From Hypericum androsaemum (lineage: Eukaryota; Streptophyta; Magnoliopsida; Malpighiales; Hypericaceae), in contig OZ023184.1 of NCBI GenBank assembly GCA_963995505.1, positions 4,650,001 through 4,714,000 of the forward strand: a stretch of DNA of 64,000 bases, given 5' to 3'. Below the pieces are notes generated by a model. The model was not told where the DNA came from and did not search any database. It was given only the letters and a program-made list of their open reading frames with translations. Position numbers and translations under genes: made by a program. Below, in pieces: positions 24,694-36,653 of the stretch (its first letter is position 1; every line of letters begins with the position of its first letter).

Positions 24694-27600
24694 CTATGAA
24701 TTATCTGTTTCGGCCAAATCGTGGTAATAATCCTTCAGCCACTTGTTTATTATTCCTATTTCCCTCGTCCTTACCTGTTGAAGCCATTTCGGATCTTCGC
24801 TGGTTGCGAACCTTAAGTCCACGTGGTGCGCTCCTACATGCAAATCAATTTAGTCGATTATTTTCTTTAATAAATGTAATATATTAAATATTGCAACTTT
24901 AAAAATGTACAAGTTGATTGAATTTGGCAATAATTACACGTGTTTGGCATCACAGAATAAACACTAGTGCTTAGGTTTCTTGTAAGTATAATAATAAATA
25001 AACAGCTTTTTTCTAATTTAAACTCACCTTTTTTGGCGACGATGGCAACTATGGTCTTGGAAATATTCTCTAGCACCCTGTCACAATAATGAAGTATGTA
25101 TTAGAGAAACTACTTAGCAAATAAAGAAATCACGAGTTTAAATCAGCTGATCCGTTTTCGAATATAAAAAGACGATGATTACCCTCCGCCACTCCAAGGA
25201 TCTCTTAACCCATTAAAGAAGATAATGTTGCTCCCATACCTCTTCAACACCCTCTTTATATTCTGCCCACGTAATAACAATAATAATCAATAATTAGAAA
25301 ATTCCGATGTTAAAATTTTCATATCTAATCTATACCCACATGACCACCAAACTCGGTCGTAATCCAGGTAGGTCTGGTTTCGACGCCCCAATAATTGAGC
25401 TCGGGGACATCCGTCGAGTTATAGTCCCACCGAGAAGGCTCAAATATGCTGTCGTTGCTGCAACCTCCAATTGGCATTATCATCTCGGTCGACGCCTGCA
25501 AAATGGAATATTTCCCAATCATTGTCATCATTGTTGTTTTCCGGATCGGTCGAGCCAAGATCCAAGGAATATACTAGTTAACTTTTCGGTAGGTTTTTTT
25601 AAAATATTGATGAATTTTAAAATTGTACCTGCCAAACCCATCCACGTAGGTCATGTGGATCAGAATCATCGTCCAAATTGAAACATTCAGCTGTCCCAGT
25701 GGAGTTGTAATAAACGGTCGCTGCTCCATACAGTTTGGCGAATGTATCGTTACCGGTCCTTGGATCGTCTATGGCCTTGCACATCTACCGGAAAAGAACA
25801 ATAAATAATTATATTAGTCGAGCATTTCCCGGAACGTACTGTTATATACACATATATATATAATTAAAAAATAAACAAGACACATTTAATTAATCTCGTA
25901 TATCTATCAAATTTTATTTTATAAAAAAAAGTTGAGATTACTGTATTGTTAGTTGTAAGTATAGTAAATTATGTGAAAGATTCATCTATCCAAGATTTTG
26001 AATATAATATGTTTCTAACGAGTTATTTTGTGACGTGTTGGTGCTTATACGATTTTCCGAGTGTAAAAATACTGTACCTGTTTTACAGGATAGGCAGGCA
26101 TGGGGCTCAAGAAATTAGAAGGCGTAGGATAATCCGTCATTGCCGTGTATGTCCATGCCGTGCTGAGCCAACCGGCGACATCTTCCACGGTACTATTCCT
26201 GTACATTTTATTTTTAAAAAATAAGAACCAGGCTGGCAATTAAAGTATAGTATAAACTTGGTCAATGTATTGGTCTTACTTGCATATTTTAAATGAACTT
26301 CTAATAATCTCGGATCCTCCAGGTTGGCTTAATGTCTCCGAGATCTGGGTCCACGACCCCTTCAGCACTTTGTAGCAATTCTCACTCTCGCCCTGGTGTT
26401 GGTGTTTTTTTAAAATCCAACCAGATGAAAACAATGAAACTTGGTTAATATGATAATCTCAACTCAACACTTCTCATTAAACGAAAGTCCATCGGGTCGA
26501 AGTTTATAATAAAACAAGAATCTTGTGAAGACTACACGAGATTATGGTACTATTTTAAATTTTAATACGAAATTAAATTCCAAAGAACAATAGACAGTGA
26601 AGAAGGACTTACTCTGAAGTCTCGAGTAATGATGTCTGAGAAACTGTAAGGGGAGGAAATATTGTCAAAGTAGAGGATTGGAGCAGAAGAAGCCAATGCA
26701 CCAACAGCCACATGAGGGTATTTCAACCTCAACCAAGCCGCCAACACTGCAACAATTCAATTCGTGTCAAACATTCTCCAAACCTCTTCTTTTAATTTGG
26801 AAAAGGCCAAAGAGATAATAATAATAATAATAGACATTTAGAGGGAATTTTGATCCTTACTTCCTCCGTAGGAGCCTCCAAATACGACCACAGGAGAGTC
26901 GATAGCCGACAAATTCTTCTTGAGGTCGAGTATTAGAGTGGCGTAGTCGGCAAGTGCCTGCGTTGAGGTCAGGTACCCAAGCGTACTTGCATTCGAGTAC
27001 GCAACTTTCCTGTCGCCCCCAAATGGGACTGATTTCCCATAAAACCTATGCTGCAACATTCACAATATTTGCTCGGTTAAAATTTCTATGTCAAATTCAA
27101 AATTTAAGATCATAAACATATAAAGCAATCGTTGGTAATCTTTTCCCAGCTAAGATTTTTTCTCAATAAATTTTACGCAACAAAATTTTTAATGAGGTTT
27201 GAGATTACAACTTCCTTGAATAGAGTATTCTATAGTTTTTTTTGTAAAATGTAAATATTATTACATCAAAAAAAATCAAATCTGCGTATAAAAATATAAT
27301 AATACAGTTAACAATGTGATAATCTCGATAGACCTCATCAAAAGAAATCCATCGGGCTGAAATATGCACACTACTTTGACAGCGTACTATAACACGGGAA
27401 TAGTACGAGCAGCAACGGGATACGTGTCCAACCAGTCTAATATCAATCTTCATATCCAAGGTTTCACTATCTGCAATGAATTGCGGCTAAAAGTTCTGCA
27501 TATATTACCTCAACGAAGACGAGGAGAGCCTCGAACTGGGGAGCGACATCGAACATGAACCCTGTGTTTTGGGCGAACCATTCGATGTCGCCTTCGTTCC

Positions 27601-27892
27601 CTGTGTAGAGGAAGATCGGAGCGTTCTTCTCCGGGCCGCCCCAGTAGGTGTCGTTGACCAAGTACCTCTGCTGGAACTTGTGGTAGCTCTGTGGGGTGAA
27701 GGTGAAGTGGTCAAGTATCTGGGTGTGGAACTTCTCCGTGTACAGCCCACTTGGGTTGGAAAGCTTCTGGTTTTGGTCATTAATGGCGGATGAAGGAAAC
27801 CTTATTGGCTTTGACGTGGCGGATGAGATACCAACCAGGAGGAATAGACCAAAGAGAAGGTGACATGGAGATGATCTCAACCGAGTTGCCAT
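24694..27892 (-). CDS. Serine carboxypeptidase S28, lysosomal Pro-X carboxypeptidase-like
   Basis: Ten exons with consistent phases: 27892-27509, 27050-26861, 26746-26613, 26392-26280, 26198-26078, 25784-25629, 25495-25340, 25262-25183, 25077-25028 and 24833-24694, coding for 507 residues, which is normal for the family. An N-terminal signal peptide (residues about 1-26, [14 protein letters not shown]) suggests entry to the secretory pathway, then vacuole or apoplast. The catalytic triad is visible: Ser188 in GGSYGG, Asp439 in [10 protein letters not shown] and His464 in GAHHVDLR, with the same Asp-His spacing (25) as human PRCP. The family removes a C-terminal residue following proline. Several NxS/T sites are present. 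All introns are GT-AG, one donor being GTGGGT after exon 7. No frame break was found. Confidence 0.93.
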
Positions 27893-29519
27893 TTCCTAGG
27901 ACTGGAACCTGGCCAGAGATGAGAGGGGAATGAGATGGGGCTTTATGTAAACTCATTCATTCACATATCGAATATGAATTAATCAATTTTCTGAGTGTTG
28001 TAGTATGTGTTAATAAAATTTTCACATCCAACCCAAAATTTTAAGATAATAGGTAGGTAAATTTTTAACACTTATAAATAGTACATGATCAATCTGTTCT
28101 AATGACCTGTTAGAAATTACATATTTAACCAAAAATTTTAAGACAATGGATATGTAATTTTTTCACGCGTATAAATAAAGATATTACTTTTCTACTAAAC
28201 AATGTAAAATTTTTAACGCGTTATAAAAATAAAGACTTGCATTGAGAATAAGACATATGAGGTTGACTAGGTGGTTGCAATGTCGATGAGGTTTGTTGTT
28301 TTGACTTTGTCCGAGGGAAAATAATTGGTCTCTATACAAAGTTGATTTCTTCTCCAGGCAGTATGTGACTATAAATAATGGAAGGAAAAGATGCAACCTA
28401 TGCTATGAAGTTTGTCTTAAAGCGCATAAATGTGACTTCTAAAAAGTTTTTGTACATTTAATCTGATGTCTTGATTCAAATTTTACGAATATTCAAAAAA
28501 TGTAGAGACTAGAAGAGGTTCGTTGTTAAAAGAGCCATACTATTTATCCTTGGATATACTGATATAAAAAGATATTTGACCATAAGTTTGTGATGGGAAT
28601 TCTTTTTAACCTGGACATGGTGCGATTTATCTTGCAATTTGCAACAAAAGTTAATAAGATGCTTTGAATTTAATTCTTGAAAAATACAATAATGTTAAAA
28701 CAGTATAGAGAATCTTACTAATATTTGAAATTTGGAACTATTCGAATCGGAGTTATTCAGTCTAAATTTTTTTCCGATTTAAAGTATTATCTTTGGCAAG
28801 AAAGAAGAAGAGCATCTTGCGTTGATGGTCTTTTGTGCCCCCCTATGATTTGGTCCCCTCCGTCTTTCTGTTCATACCAGCCGTTACATCCAAATTCATC
28901 TTCTTTCTTTTGTGTTTCGCATCTCTTGTCTTGACTGTTGAACGGTGTGTAGTGTGGGGTACTGCTGAGTGCAAGATTCCAAATATTCAAAGAGTTTGAA
29001 TAGAAAAATGAATTTTATTATTAAAGAGTCGATTCTAAATAGGATTGGATACTTATCTATTCAAAGACAGAAATTAAAAAAAATGGATTTAGCGGCCTAC
29101 AAGAAAAAAGTACCCAAGGCCCAATTTGCGGTAGCAATATTCAGACATAGCCCAGCCCATTACAAGAATATCTGAAATTTAAAGATTAGAATCTGACGTG
29201 GGTCTAATTCATGTTTGGTAAGAAAATAAATTCATATTCTAACATATCTTGTGGTGGCAATTATATATAATATTCATATTTAAAAAACAATTCCCAACTC
29301 AACCTTATTTTCATTGGTTATAGCTGTCTGTTGTTTTTCTCGAGTATATATTCTATCGAAAAATTTAATAAATCAACTAATCAATAATTGTAATCTCAAC
29401 AAAAAAAAAACTAATCAGTAGTTGTCCGATATGACTTTGACCAACGAGCCCTTACTTATCTAATTGATTAATATCAACCAACATTTAGATCAACTCGAAA
29501 GAGAGCTCTTCTAACTTAA
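27893..29519. other. Upstream region of the carboxypeptidase gene; repeats
   Basis: The first few hundred bases are the likely promoter and leader of the minus-strand gene. About 27985-28190 holds two tandem pieces of a dispersed repeat (ccaacccaaaattttaag ... aatttttaacacttataaat). About 28790-29165 is the diverged partner of 23530-23880. Short open frames here have no domain support. Confidence 0.4.
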
Positions 29520-30343
29520 CCAAGTTCGAGTCTGTGATGAATTAGCACGGGATATTGGTGAAGATAACGTTGAAGTTGAAGAACTGAAGATAGAATCTGC
29601 AGAACTTTGTGAACAAGTTGGGAAGGAGAGGGAAATGCTGCAAGTTTGCTGATGCTCTGCACAAGGAGAGAGTCCAAATAAAGCTCTCGGAATTAAAATA
29701 TCTGCTGGAGGAGAAAAATACAACCGACAACAATTTGGGAGGTAGTCAAGAGAACCAAACACAAAGGTCGTGGCTCCTTTAATCATATGAACGAGGAAGA
29801 AATTGGAGCTTACTTAAGCTGTTAAGCAAGACCCTTTTGAGCTCCCAGCAGAACGAATTAAGCGAGTCGATAGCGTGGTCGGATTCACTCTGCTCAAAGT
29901 GATGTTCATCCCATATAATTGAGTATGTACAGCACATCCAAGAGCTACAAATGGAACCATGATCAAGAAGAAATTAAAGGGGAGATATTCTACTTCCAGC
30001 AAAGTAGCTAAAGAAAGCCAGCCTCTTCAATATCCCGACAATGCTTTAGAGCGGGGCAAGATACTCTGCTGAGCTAGAAAGGCCAGTGCGCGGATGAGAT
30101 GCACCGGAGCCAATCGGTTAAGGATCTCAGGGAACAGTTGCTGTCTGGTTATAAGACGGATCCGTCAAGAGAATATTCTAGCCATACACTGCAAGTCTGC
30201 AATCTGCACCAACAAGGTCTCTGAGAGATCCGAAAAACGGTTCTAATGAACGACATACAATTCCGCCCGTGGATGTTCTAAAGTCGCGGCTGTTGGAAGC
30301 CGCTAGAGGCGAAGGTCTCGGTTCCAGAAAGTCAAAATGGTGA
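29520..30343 (+). pseudogene. Coiled-coil protein pseudogene (USO1-like / BRANCHLESS TRICHOME-related family)
   Basis: Translating in pieces gives VCDELARDIGEDNVEVEELK, then after a stop/frameshift near 29650 ALHKERVQIKLSELKYLLEE, later KDLREQLLSGYKTDPSRE, and finally LKSRLLEAARGEG...SRKSKW followed by a TGA. These blocks and their order match the C-terminal half of plant 'intracellular protein transport USO1-like' coiled-coil proteins as I remember them. Several stops and frameshifts separate them, so the copy is dead. No N-terminal half is visible. The family assignment is moderate; the pseudogene status is clear. Confidence 0.65.
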
Positions 30344-30707
30344 CCAGTGATACGAATCCCGCCAACTTGCTCGCCGTCCTCTGTGTCAATGCGATCCACA
30401 TTGTTTTGAGATTCGCATCGGACAGGACGGGCCGACGGAGGAACATGTTCCCCGCTATCTCATGTACAAAACAACATTTGGCTTCTAACGAGTTTCAAAT
30501 ATGCTCCGAGAGCATTTGTGCTTGTCCTATCAAAAGAACATATAGACTAATATAAGTTCGAGTTCGGTAGAATTATTCAAGTCTCAAATATCGATTTATT
30601 GAATTCTAATAAAATTGGTTTAAACTCGAGATATTTATCGCGGGCTTACCCAGACTCCTCGTAACTGCACATGGCGAAACAGTCCGGTGGCAAGTCGTGG
30701 GGTGCGG

Positions 30708-30899
30708 CTAGGGTTCATCGAGCCAACGGCTAAGGCGGGTTTTGACGAAGTCAGCGCGGGCCTTGGTGCGGGCTTGTTGTGGGCCGACATTGGCCATGGA
30801 GAGGTGGGCCCCGTACGCCATGAGCCCCGCCCCCGTGGTTATGAGCGCGGCCGTCGCCGCCAGTTGCCTCCTCGTCGGTGGGAACCCCCACAGCACCAT
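30708..30899 (-). CDS. Small conserved-looking single-pass membrane protein, function unknown
   Basis: A 63-residue frame starts MVLWGFPPTRRQLAAT, has one hydrophobic segment (about residues 13-34, LAATAALITTGAGLMAYGAH) and a basic C-terminal tail (QQARTKARADFVKTRLSRW). An upstream in-frame Met at 30959 would add 20 polar residues, but the inner Met fits better. It reads like a compact real protein because composition and topology are regular. Upstream on the minus strand there is a telo-box and a palindromic site II pair, a promoter layout common in plant genes for mitochondrial and ribosomal proteins. I do not recognise the family; a small mitochondrial inner membrane protein is an inference from topology and promoter only. 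The GC-rich body creates long shadow frames on the other strand. Confidence 0.6.
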   Translation of the reverse strand: MVLWGFPPTRRQLAATAALITTGAGLMAYGAHLSMANVGPQQARTKARADFVKTRLSRWLDEP

Positions 30900-30987
30900 G
30901 TTAGATCGCGTGGGCTGGTTGCGTCCGCTGTTTTTCTCCTTCGTTCTGCGGTGGTGCACTTGGAATTGAAACTCTAGGGGCTTTGAT

Positions 30988-31016
30988 TAGGGTTTCGACT
31001 CGTGGGCCGAGGCCCA
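30988..31016 (-). promoter_or_regulatory. Telo-box plus site II motifs upstream of the small gene
   Basis: On the minus strand TGGGCCTCGGCCCA (31016-31003) is followed by AAACCCTAA (30996-30988), about 90-120 bp before the ATG at 30899. Paired site II (TGGGCY) and telo-box elements are well known in plant promoters of genes for translation and mitochondria, usually in growing cells. Confidence 0.6.
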
Positions 31017-31029
31017 AACGTTTGATTCG

Positions 31030-32003
31030 GGAATTTCGAATAGATTGGAATATGTTTGATTTTTTTTAAGTTAAATTATTACACCGTCACATTACTAATG
31101 TTTAAACCTTTGATCTCCTAGATATTTTTAAACCCTTGTGGTATTAGGTTACAAACCTTTTAGCTGGAATATGTTTGAATCTCAAATACTGATAACATTT
31201 ATCAAATTTTATCAAAGATCTAACTGAAAAACTTATAATTAATTTTTTGGTTGAAACAAGTGTGTATTGTATCTAACTATTTGAACCATCTAGTTAGAGC
31301 TCGATATGATATTTAAATTGTGACAAAATTCTGACTAATTGAATCATCCATGTTAGAGTTAAGTAGGACATTTAAATTGTGACATAGTTTTTCAAACAAA
31401 TATTTAGCACAAATTCATTCTTCAAAAATTGATCAAAGAATTCGGCGTAGGATAATAATATACTAGCACGGTGTTATTTTTTTTGGCGACATTTTCTTAT
31501 GCACTAACAGCCGTAACAAATAATACATGTAATTACTTGCTGCTTTGACGTATTTTTTTCTTAATAAATACAATCTACTTATTAAAAAAACACAAATACG
31601 TTGTTGAATTATCGAACTCCAGATAGTAATCCATAATCCACAAGTGTTTTCTTGCTGACTTTTTTTAGAAACAAACAAGCTTCTTTTTATGGCCTGAATC
31701 TAATGGCTTTGTACTTGTGAAAGCTGACGCTTAAATTACATTGCGAGAGTTGTTGGAAGAATTACATCGAAAAAAGAGTAGTCGGTGCCTAAACATGTTA
31801 AATTTTTTTTAGTTAATTGAGTTATCTCGCACCTATGCTCATAATTTTTTTCATGTGTCATGTTACATCAATAATAACATTGCATGGCACAACTTTGCTA
31901 CATCAAAAAGGTTATCTTCTTTCATCTAAATGTTATTGAGTTCGTCTAATTTTTCTTAAAGTTAAAGAAATGACGTTTTATGGATAAAATTAATAATATA
32001 ACA
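31030..32003. other. AT-rich intergenic DNA
   Basis: No supported gene. It separates the small gene's promoter from the truncated copia copy that begins abruptly at 32004. Confidence 0.5.
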
Positions 32004-32178
32004 TGAATCCTGCTGATATGTTGACCAAGGTGGTTACCTTAGAGAAGCTGAAGCTCAACATGGCTTCAGCGGGTCTAGTAAACTAGAGAAGAGACCCGGC
32101 GTACCAAGAAGTGAAGAGGAGAAGGAGGTCATCAAGTGAATGGTGACAAGTGTTGAGGTCAGTCTCCAGGTGGGAGAT
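32004..32178 (+). mobile_element. Truncated copia copy: 3' end of pol and untranslated tail
   Basis: These 175 bp match 36479-36653 with no difference that I can find. They include the last codons of the RNase H region ([10 protein letters not shown]), the stop codon, and the stretch up to the polypurine tract, and they run straight into the LTR at 32179. The left edge at 32004 is abrupt. This is the remains of a second element sharing its right LTR with element A. Confidence 0.85.
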
Positions 32179-32652
32179 TGTTGGGTATGGAGACTTCGTA
32201 CTATACGGAGTACTGTTCATATGTTGACTATACGGGGTTACTGTTCATATGTTGACTCGGCACTATTCATCCGGGGCCAGAAATGTGATTTCTGGTGGAC
32301 GATTTTGCCCCTGCCGACACCAAATAGTCCTAGGCTGTGGGCACTATAAATACCCACCTCTCAGTCACTATTCATGTATCTTCTTCCTTGTGTAGAGAGA
32401 GAGAGACAGAGAGAGAAGAGGAGAGAGAGAAACACCATTGTTGAGCGAGTGAAGCTCTAGAGTGTAGATCGAGCTTGATATAGTGAAATCTCCTGGCTTG
32501 GTACGCCCCCGGACGTAGATCGGTTTAGATCGAATCGGGTGACCAAATTTTGTGTCGTATTCTTGTGTGCGTGAGTTTCCTTTGTGCTTGTCATCGATCT
32601 CTAGCTCCGGAAGTTGTTCGTGTGGTGTTTGGGGCCCTCGTGTTTCCCTACA
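32179..32652 (+). repeat. Left LTR of copia A
   Basis: 474 bp, TG...CA ends. U3 holds a direct repeat (tactgttcatatgttgacta and gttactgttcatatgttgac). A TATA-type sequence (actataaatac) at about 32343 is followed by a GA microsatellite in the presumed R/leader. Confidence 0.92.
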
Positions 32653-32697
32653 ATTGGTATCAGAGCCCGGGTTTAGGGCGTGGTGGGAGCAATCACG

Positions 32698-35600
32698 ATG
32701 GGTGATGTGAGATCGCCCGTGGAGAAGTTCGATGGCGCCGACTATGGCTTCTGGAAGATGCAAGTAGAGGACTACTTGTATGGCAAAGATTTGCACTTGC
32801 CGCTTGATGGGAAGAAGCCTGAGGACATGAAGGAAGAGGAGTGGAAGCTCCTAGATCGGAAAGCGATGAGCGTGGTGCGCTTGTCTTTGTCTAGGAACGT
32901 GGCCTTGCACACAGTAAAGTCAAAGACCACGAAGGAGATGTTGGAGACGTTGTCCGAGATGTACGAGAAGCCATCGGCGGCCAACAAGGTTCACTTGATG
33001 AGGAAGTTGTTCAACCTTCGGATGGCAGAAGGTACGATGGTGACCAAGCATCTTCACGAGTTCAATGCAACGATAGCCCAATTGAGCTCGGTTAAGATCG
33101 ACTTCGATGATGAGGTACAAGCCCTAATTTTACTAAGTTCTTTACCCGATAGTTGGAATGGCACGGTCACGGCAGTGAGTGCCTCGGCGGGGAAAGTAAC
33201 GCTCAAGCTAGATGAGGTGAGGGATTTGATTATGAGTGAGGAGATTCGTAGAAAGGAATCTGGAGTAGCCTCGAGTTCAGCTTTGAGTATGGGTAACAGG
33301 GGAAGGTCTGAGAATAAGTGGAAGGGGAAGAAGGACCGGGGTAGGTCAAGATCTAAATCGAAGGGTGGTCCGAAGAAGGACAAGAGCTCGGTGCAATGTT
33401 GGAATTGTGAACAATATGGTCATTTCAGAGATTAATGCACGGCACCAAAGAAGGAAAAATCCGCAAATGCGACAACGGAAGATCACGGGGATGCGTTGAT
33501 CTTGAGTGTGAGCAGTCCATTGGAGGAGTGGGTATTGGATTCGGGAGCATCATTTCATTCTTATAGCGATGCAGGGATGATGGAGAAGTATGTCCTAGGT
33601 GATTATGGCAAAGTCTATCTAGCGAATGATGACCCTTTGAAAATTGTGGGCATGGGAGATGTTCGGATCAATACTCCTAATGGATCTTTGTTGTTGTTGA
33701 AAGGGGTGAGGCATATTCCTGGGTTGAAGAGGAATTTGCTATCCGTGGGGCAACTAGATGATGAAGGTTACACAGTGACCTTTGGTTGCAAGACATGGAA
33801 AATTACCAAAGGAGCTAGGGTGGTGGCTCGAGGTTTGAAGGAGGGTACTTTGTATATGACGAAGAACACCAATGAGAGCATTAATGTTGCAGGTGCAACG
33901 GATGATGCAGATTTGTGGCATAGTCGCCTTGGCCACATTAGTGAGAAGGGAATGAGGGTGCTATGCTCGAAGGGGAAGCTACCAGGCCTCAAGATAGTGG
34001 AAGTGGAACTCTGTGAGGATTGTGTTTTTGGGAAGCAGAAGAGAGTGAGTTTTTCGAGAGCTGGTAGATCTCCAAAGGAGCAGAAGCTTGAGTTGGTCCA
34101 CAGTGATTTGTGGGGACCAGCACCAGTGGCATCCTTGGGTGGTTCGTTGTATTACATGACCTTTATTGATGATTCTACGAGGAAGCTGTGGGTGTACTTC
34201 TTGAAACATAAGTCTGAAGCCTTCGATGCCTTCAAGAAGTGGAGAGCCCTTGTGGAAAATGAGACAGGTCTCAATGTGAAGTGTTTGAGATTTGACAATG
34301 GCGGAGAGTATGAGCTCCAAGAGTTCAAGGATTATTGTGCCGCAAATGGGATTCGCATGAAGAAGACAGTAGCTGGAACCCCCCAGCAAAATGGCATCGC
34401 AGAGAGGATGAACAGAACAATCAATGAGAGAGCTAGGGCCATGAGACTGAAATGTGGCCTACCAAAGATGTTTTGGGCGGATGCAGTAAACACCGCGGCT
34501 TTCTTGATCAATAGAGGACCATCAACTCCTTTGGATAATAGGATACCAGAGGAGGCTTGGAGTGGGAAGGAGGTTGATCTTTCTTACCTTCGAGTATTTG
34601 GTTGTGTGTCATATGTTCATATTGATGCAGGTGATAGGAGCAAACTGGATGCTAAGTCCAAAAAGTGTACATTCATTGGATATGGTGGAGATAATTTTGG
34701 TTTCAGGTTTTGGGATGAGAAGAACCGCAAAGTTATTAGAAGCCGAGATGTCATATTCAATAAGAAGGTGTTGTACAAGGACAGGGGGAGTGTATCCGAC
34801 GAGGTGGGTTCTAGCAGTGAGGTGATCGAGTTAGACATCTCGAACTCAGGTGGGAGCAAAAGGGCACAAGATGGCCAGGTGGCCGAGGAGGAAGCGGAAC
34901 CAAGTTCTCCACCACCATTGGTTCCGGTAAGGAGGTCCACAAGACAACGTGGGTCTCCAGATAGGTATTCGCCAGCTAATTTCTATCTCCTGTTAACTGA
35001 TGGAGGAGAACCAGAAGATTTTGCAGAGGTTCAGAAGAGTGGACAAGTGGACAGGTGGAAGCTTGCAATGGATGACGGGATGAAGTCATTGAGGAGTAAC
35101 ATGACTTGGGAACTAGTCCAACTCCCTAAAGGCAAGAAGGCACTGCAAAATAAGTGGGTATATAGAGTTAAGCAAGAGGCGGATGGCACCGAGCGTTACA
35201 AGGCAAGACTGGTTGTGAAGGGATTTCAGCAGAAATATGGTATAGATTTTACTGATGTTTTCACTCCTGTGGTGAAGCTGACCACTATTCGTATGGTGTT
35301 GAGTATGGTAGCTTCAGAGAATCTGATGTTGGAGCAGATGGATGTGAAGACAGCATTTCTCCATGGTGATCTAGAAGAAGAGATCTACATGGTACAACCA
35401 GAGGGATACTTGTCAGATGGTAAAAGTGAGCTTGTGTGCAGGTTGAGGAAGAGCTTGTATGGCTTGAAGCAAGCTCCAAGGCAGTGGTACAAGAAGTTTG
35501 ATGGGTTTATGCATGAGATTGAGTTCGTGCGCTGTGAGGCTGATCATTGCTGCTATTTTAAGAGATTTGACAATAGCTATATCATCCTTCTGCTTTATGT

Positions 35601-36561
35601 TGATGACATATTGATAGCAGGCGCCAGTGCTCGGGAGGTGAGCAAGGTGAAGAAGCAATTGTCTGAGAGGTTTGCCATGAAGGACTTGGGGGAGGCTAAG
35701 CAAATCCTTGGAATGAGGATTGAGAGGAACAAGGTAGAAGGGAAACTGTTTCTCTCACAGGCTGAGTACATTGAGAAGGTGTTGAAGAGGTTCAACATGC
35801 AAAAGACCAATCCCAAGTTGACTCCTTTAGGTGGGCACTTTCAGTTGTCCAAGAAGGATTCGCCTAAGAGTAAGGCGGAGAAGGCTCAAATGGAGAAGAC
35901 TCCTTATGCATCGGCAGTCGGAAGCTTGATGTATGCTATGATTTGCACAAGGCCAGACATAGCACATGCGGTGGGAGTAGTGAGCAGATTCATGAGCAAT
36001 CCAGGTGAGCAGCATTGGATCGCAGTGAAGTGGATCCTTGGTTACTTGAGAGGTACTACTAAGAAGGCCCTGTGCTTTGAGGGCAAAGATGTGAAGCTGA
36101 CAGGCTATTGTGATGCAGACTTGGGGTCCAATGATCATGATGGCAAGAGGAGCACAAGTGGTTATGTGTTCACACTGGGAGGGACAGCGATATCTTGGGC
36201 TTCCAGGTTGCAAAAGGTTGTGGCTTTGTCAACCGCAGAAAGTGAGTATGTGGCTGTGACAGAAGCAAGCAAAGAGATGGTATGGTTGCAAAACTTCTTG
36301 GGAGAATTGGGCAAGGAGCAAAGTGAAAGTGTGCTCCACAGTGACAGCCAAAGTGCGATACACTTGGCTAAGAATCCCGCATTCCACTCAAGGACAAAGC
36401 ACATTGAGTTGAAGTATCACTACATACGAAGTCTATTGGAAAGGAAGATCTTGCAACTTGAAAAGATTGACGGGAAAGTGAATCCTGCTGATATGTTGAC
36501 CAAGGTGGTTACCTTAGAGAAGCTGAAGCTCAACATGGCTTCAGCGGGTCTAGTAAACTAG
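32698..36561 (+). pseudogene. gag-pol polyprotein of copia A, one in-frame stop
   Basis: The frame starts at ATG 32698 (MGDVRSPVEKFDG) and is open to a TAA at 33433-33435, then stays open in the same frame to the stop at 36559-36561. Visible parts: gag (UBN2-type), a CCHC zinc knuckle CWNCEQYGHFRD with the TAA just before the last Cys, protease VLDSGASFHS (about 33532), GAG-pre-integrase HSRLGHISEKG, integrase with HSDLWGP, FDNGGEY and QQNGIAERMN carrying the D, D, E residues, RT with YVDDILIAG (about 35595), and RNase H up to [10 protein letters not shown]. One nonsense change in about 3.9 kb with near-identical LTRs means it was intact until very recently, or is still used by readthrough. 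Confidence 0.9.
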
Positions 36562-36653
36562 AGAAGAGACCCGGCGTACCAAGAAGTGAAGAGGAGAAGG
36601 AGGTCATCAAGTGAATGGTGACAAGTGTTGAGGTCAGTCTCCAGGTGGGAGAT

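Noticed and set aside
29511..30002. Minus-strand frames opposite the coiled-coil pseudogene
   Set aside because: Antisense shadows; the recognisable protein blocks are on the plus strand.
30687..30977. Plus-strand frame of 96 codons
   Set aside because: Shadow of the small minus-strand gene; it lacks a sensible composition and the promoter motifs point the other way.
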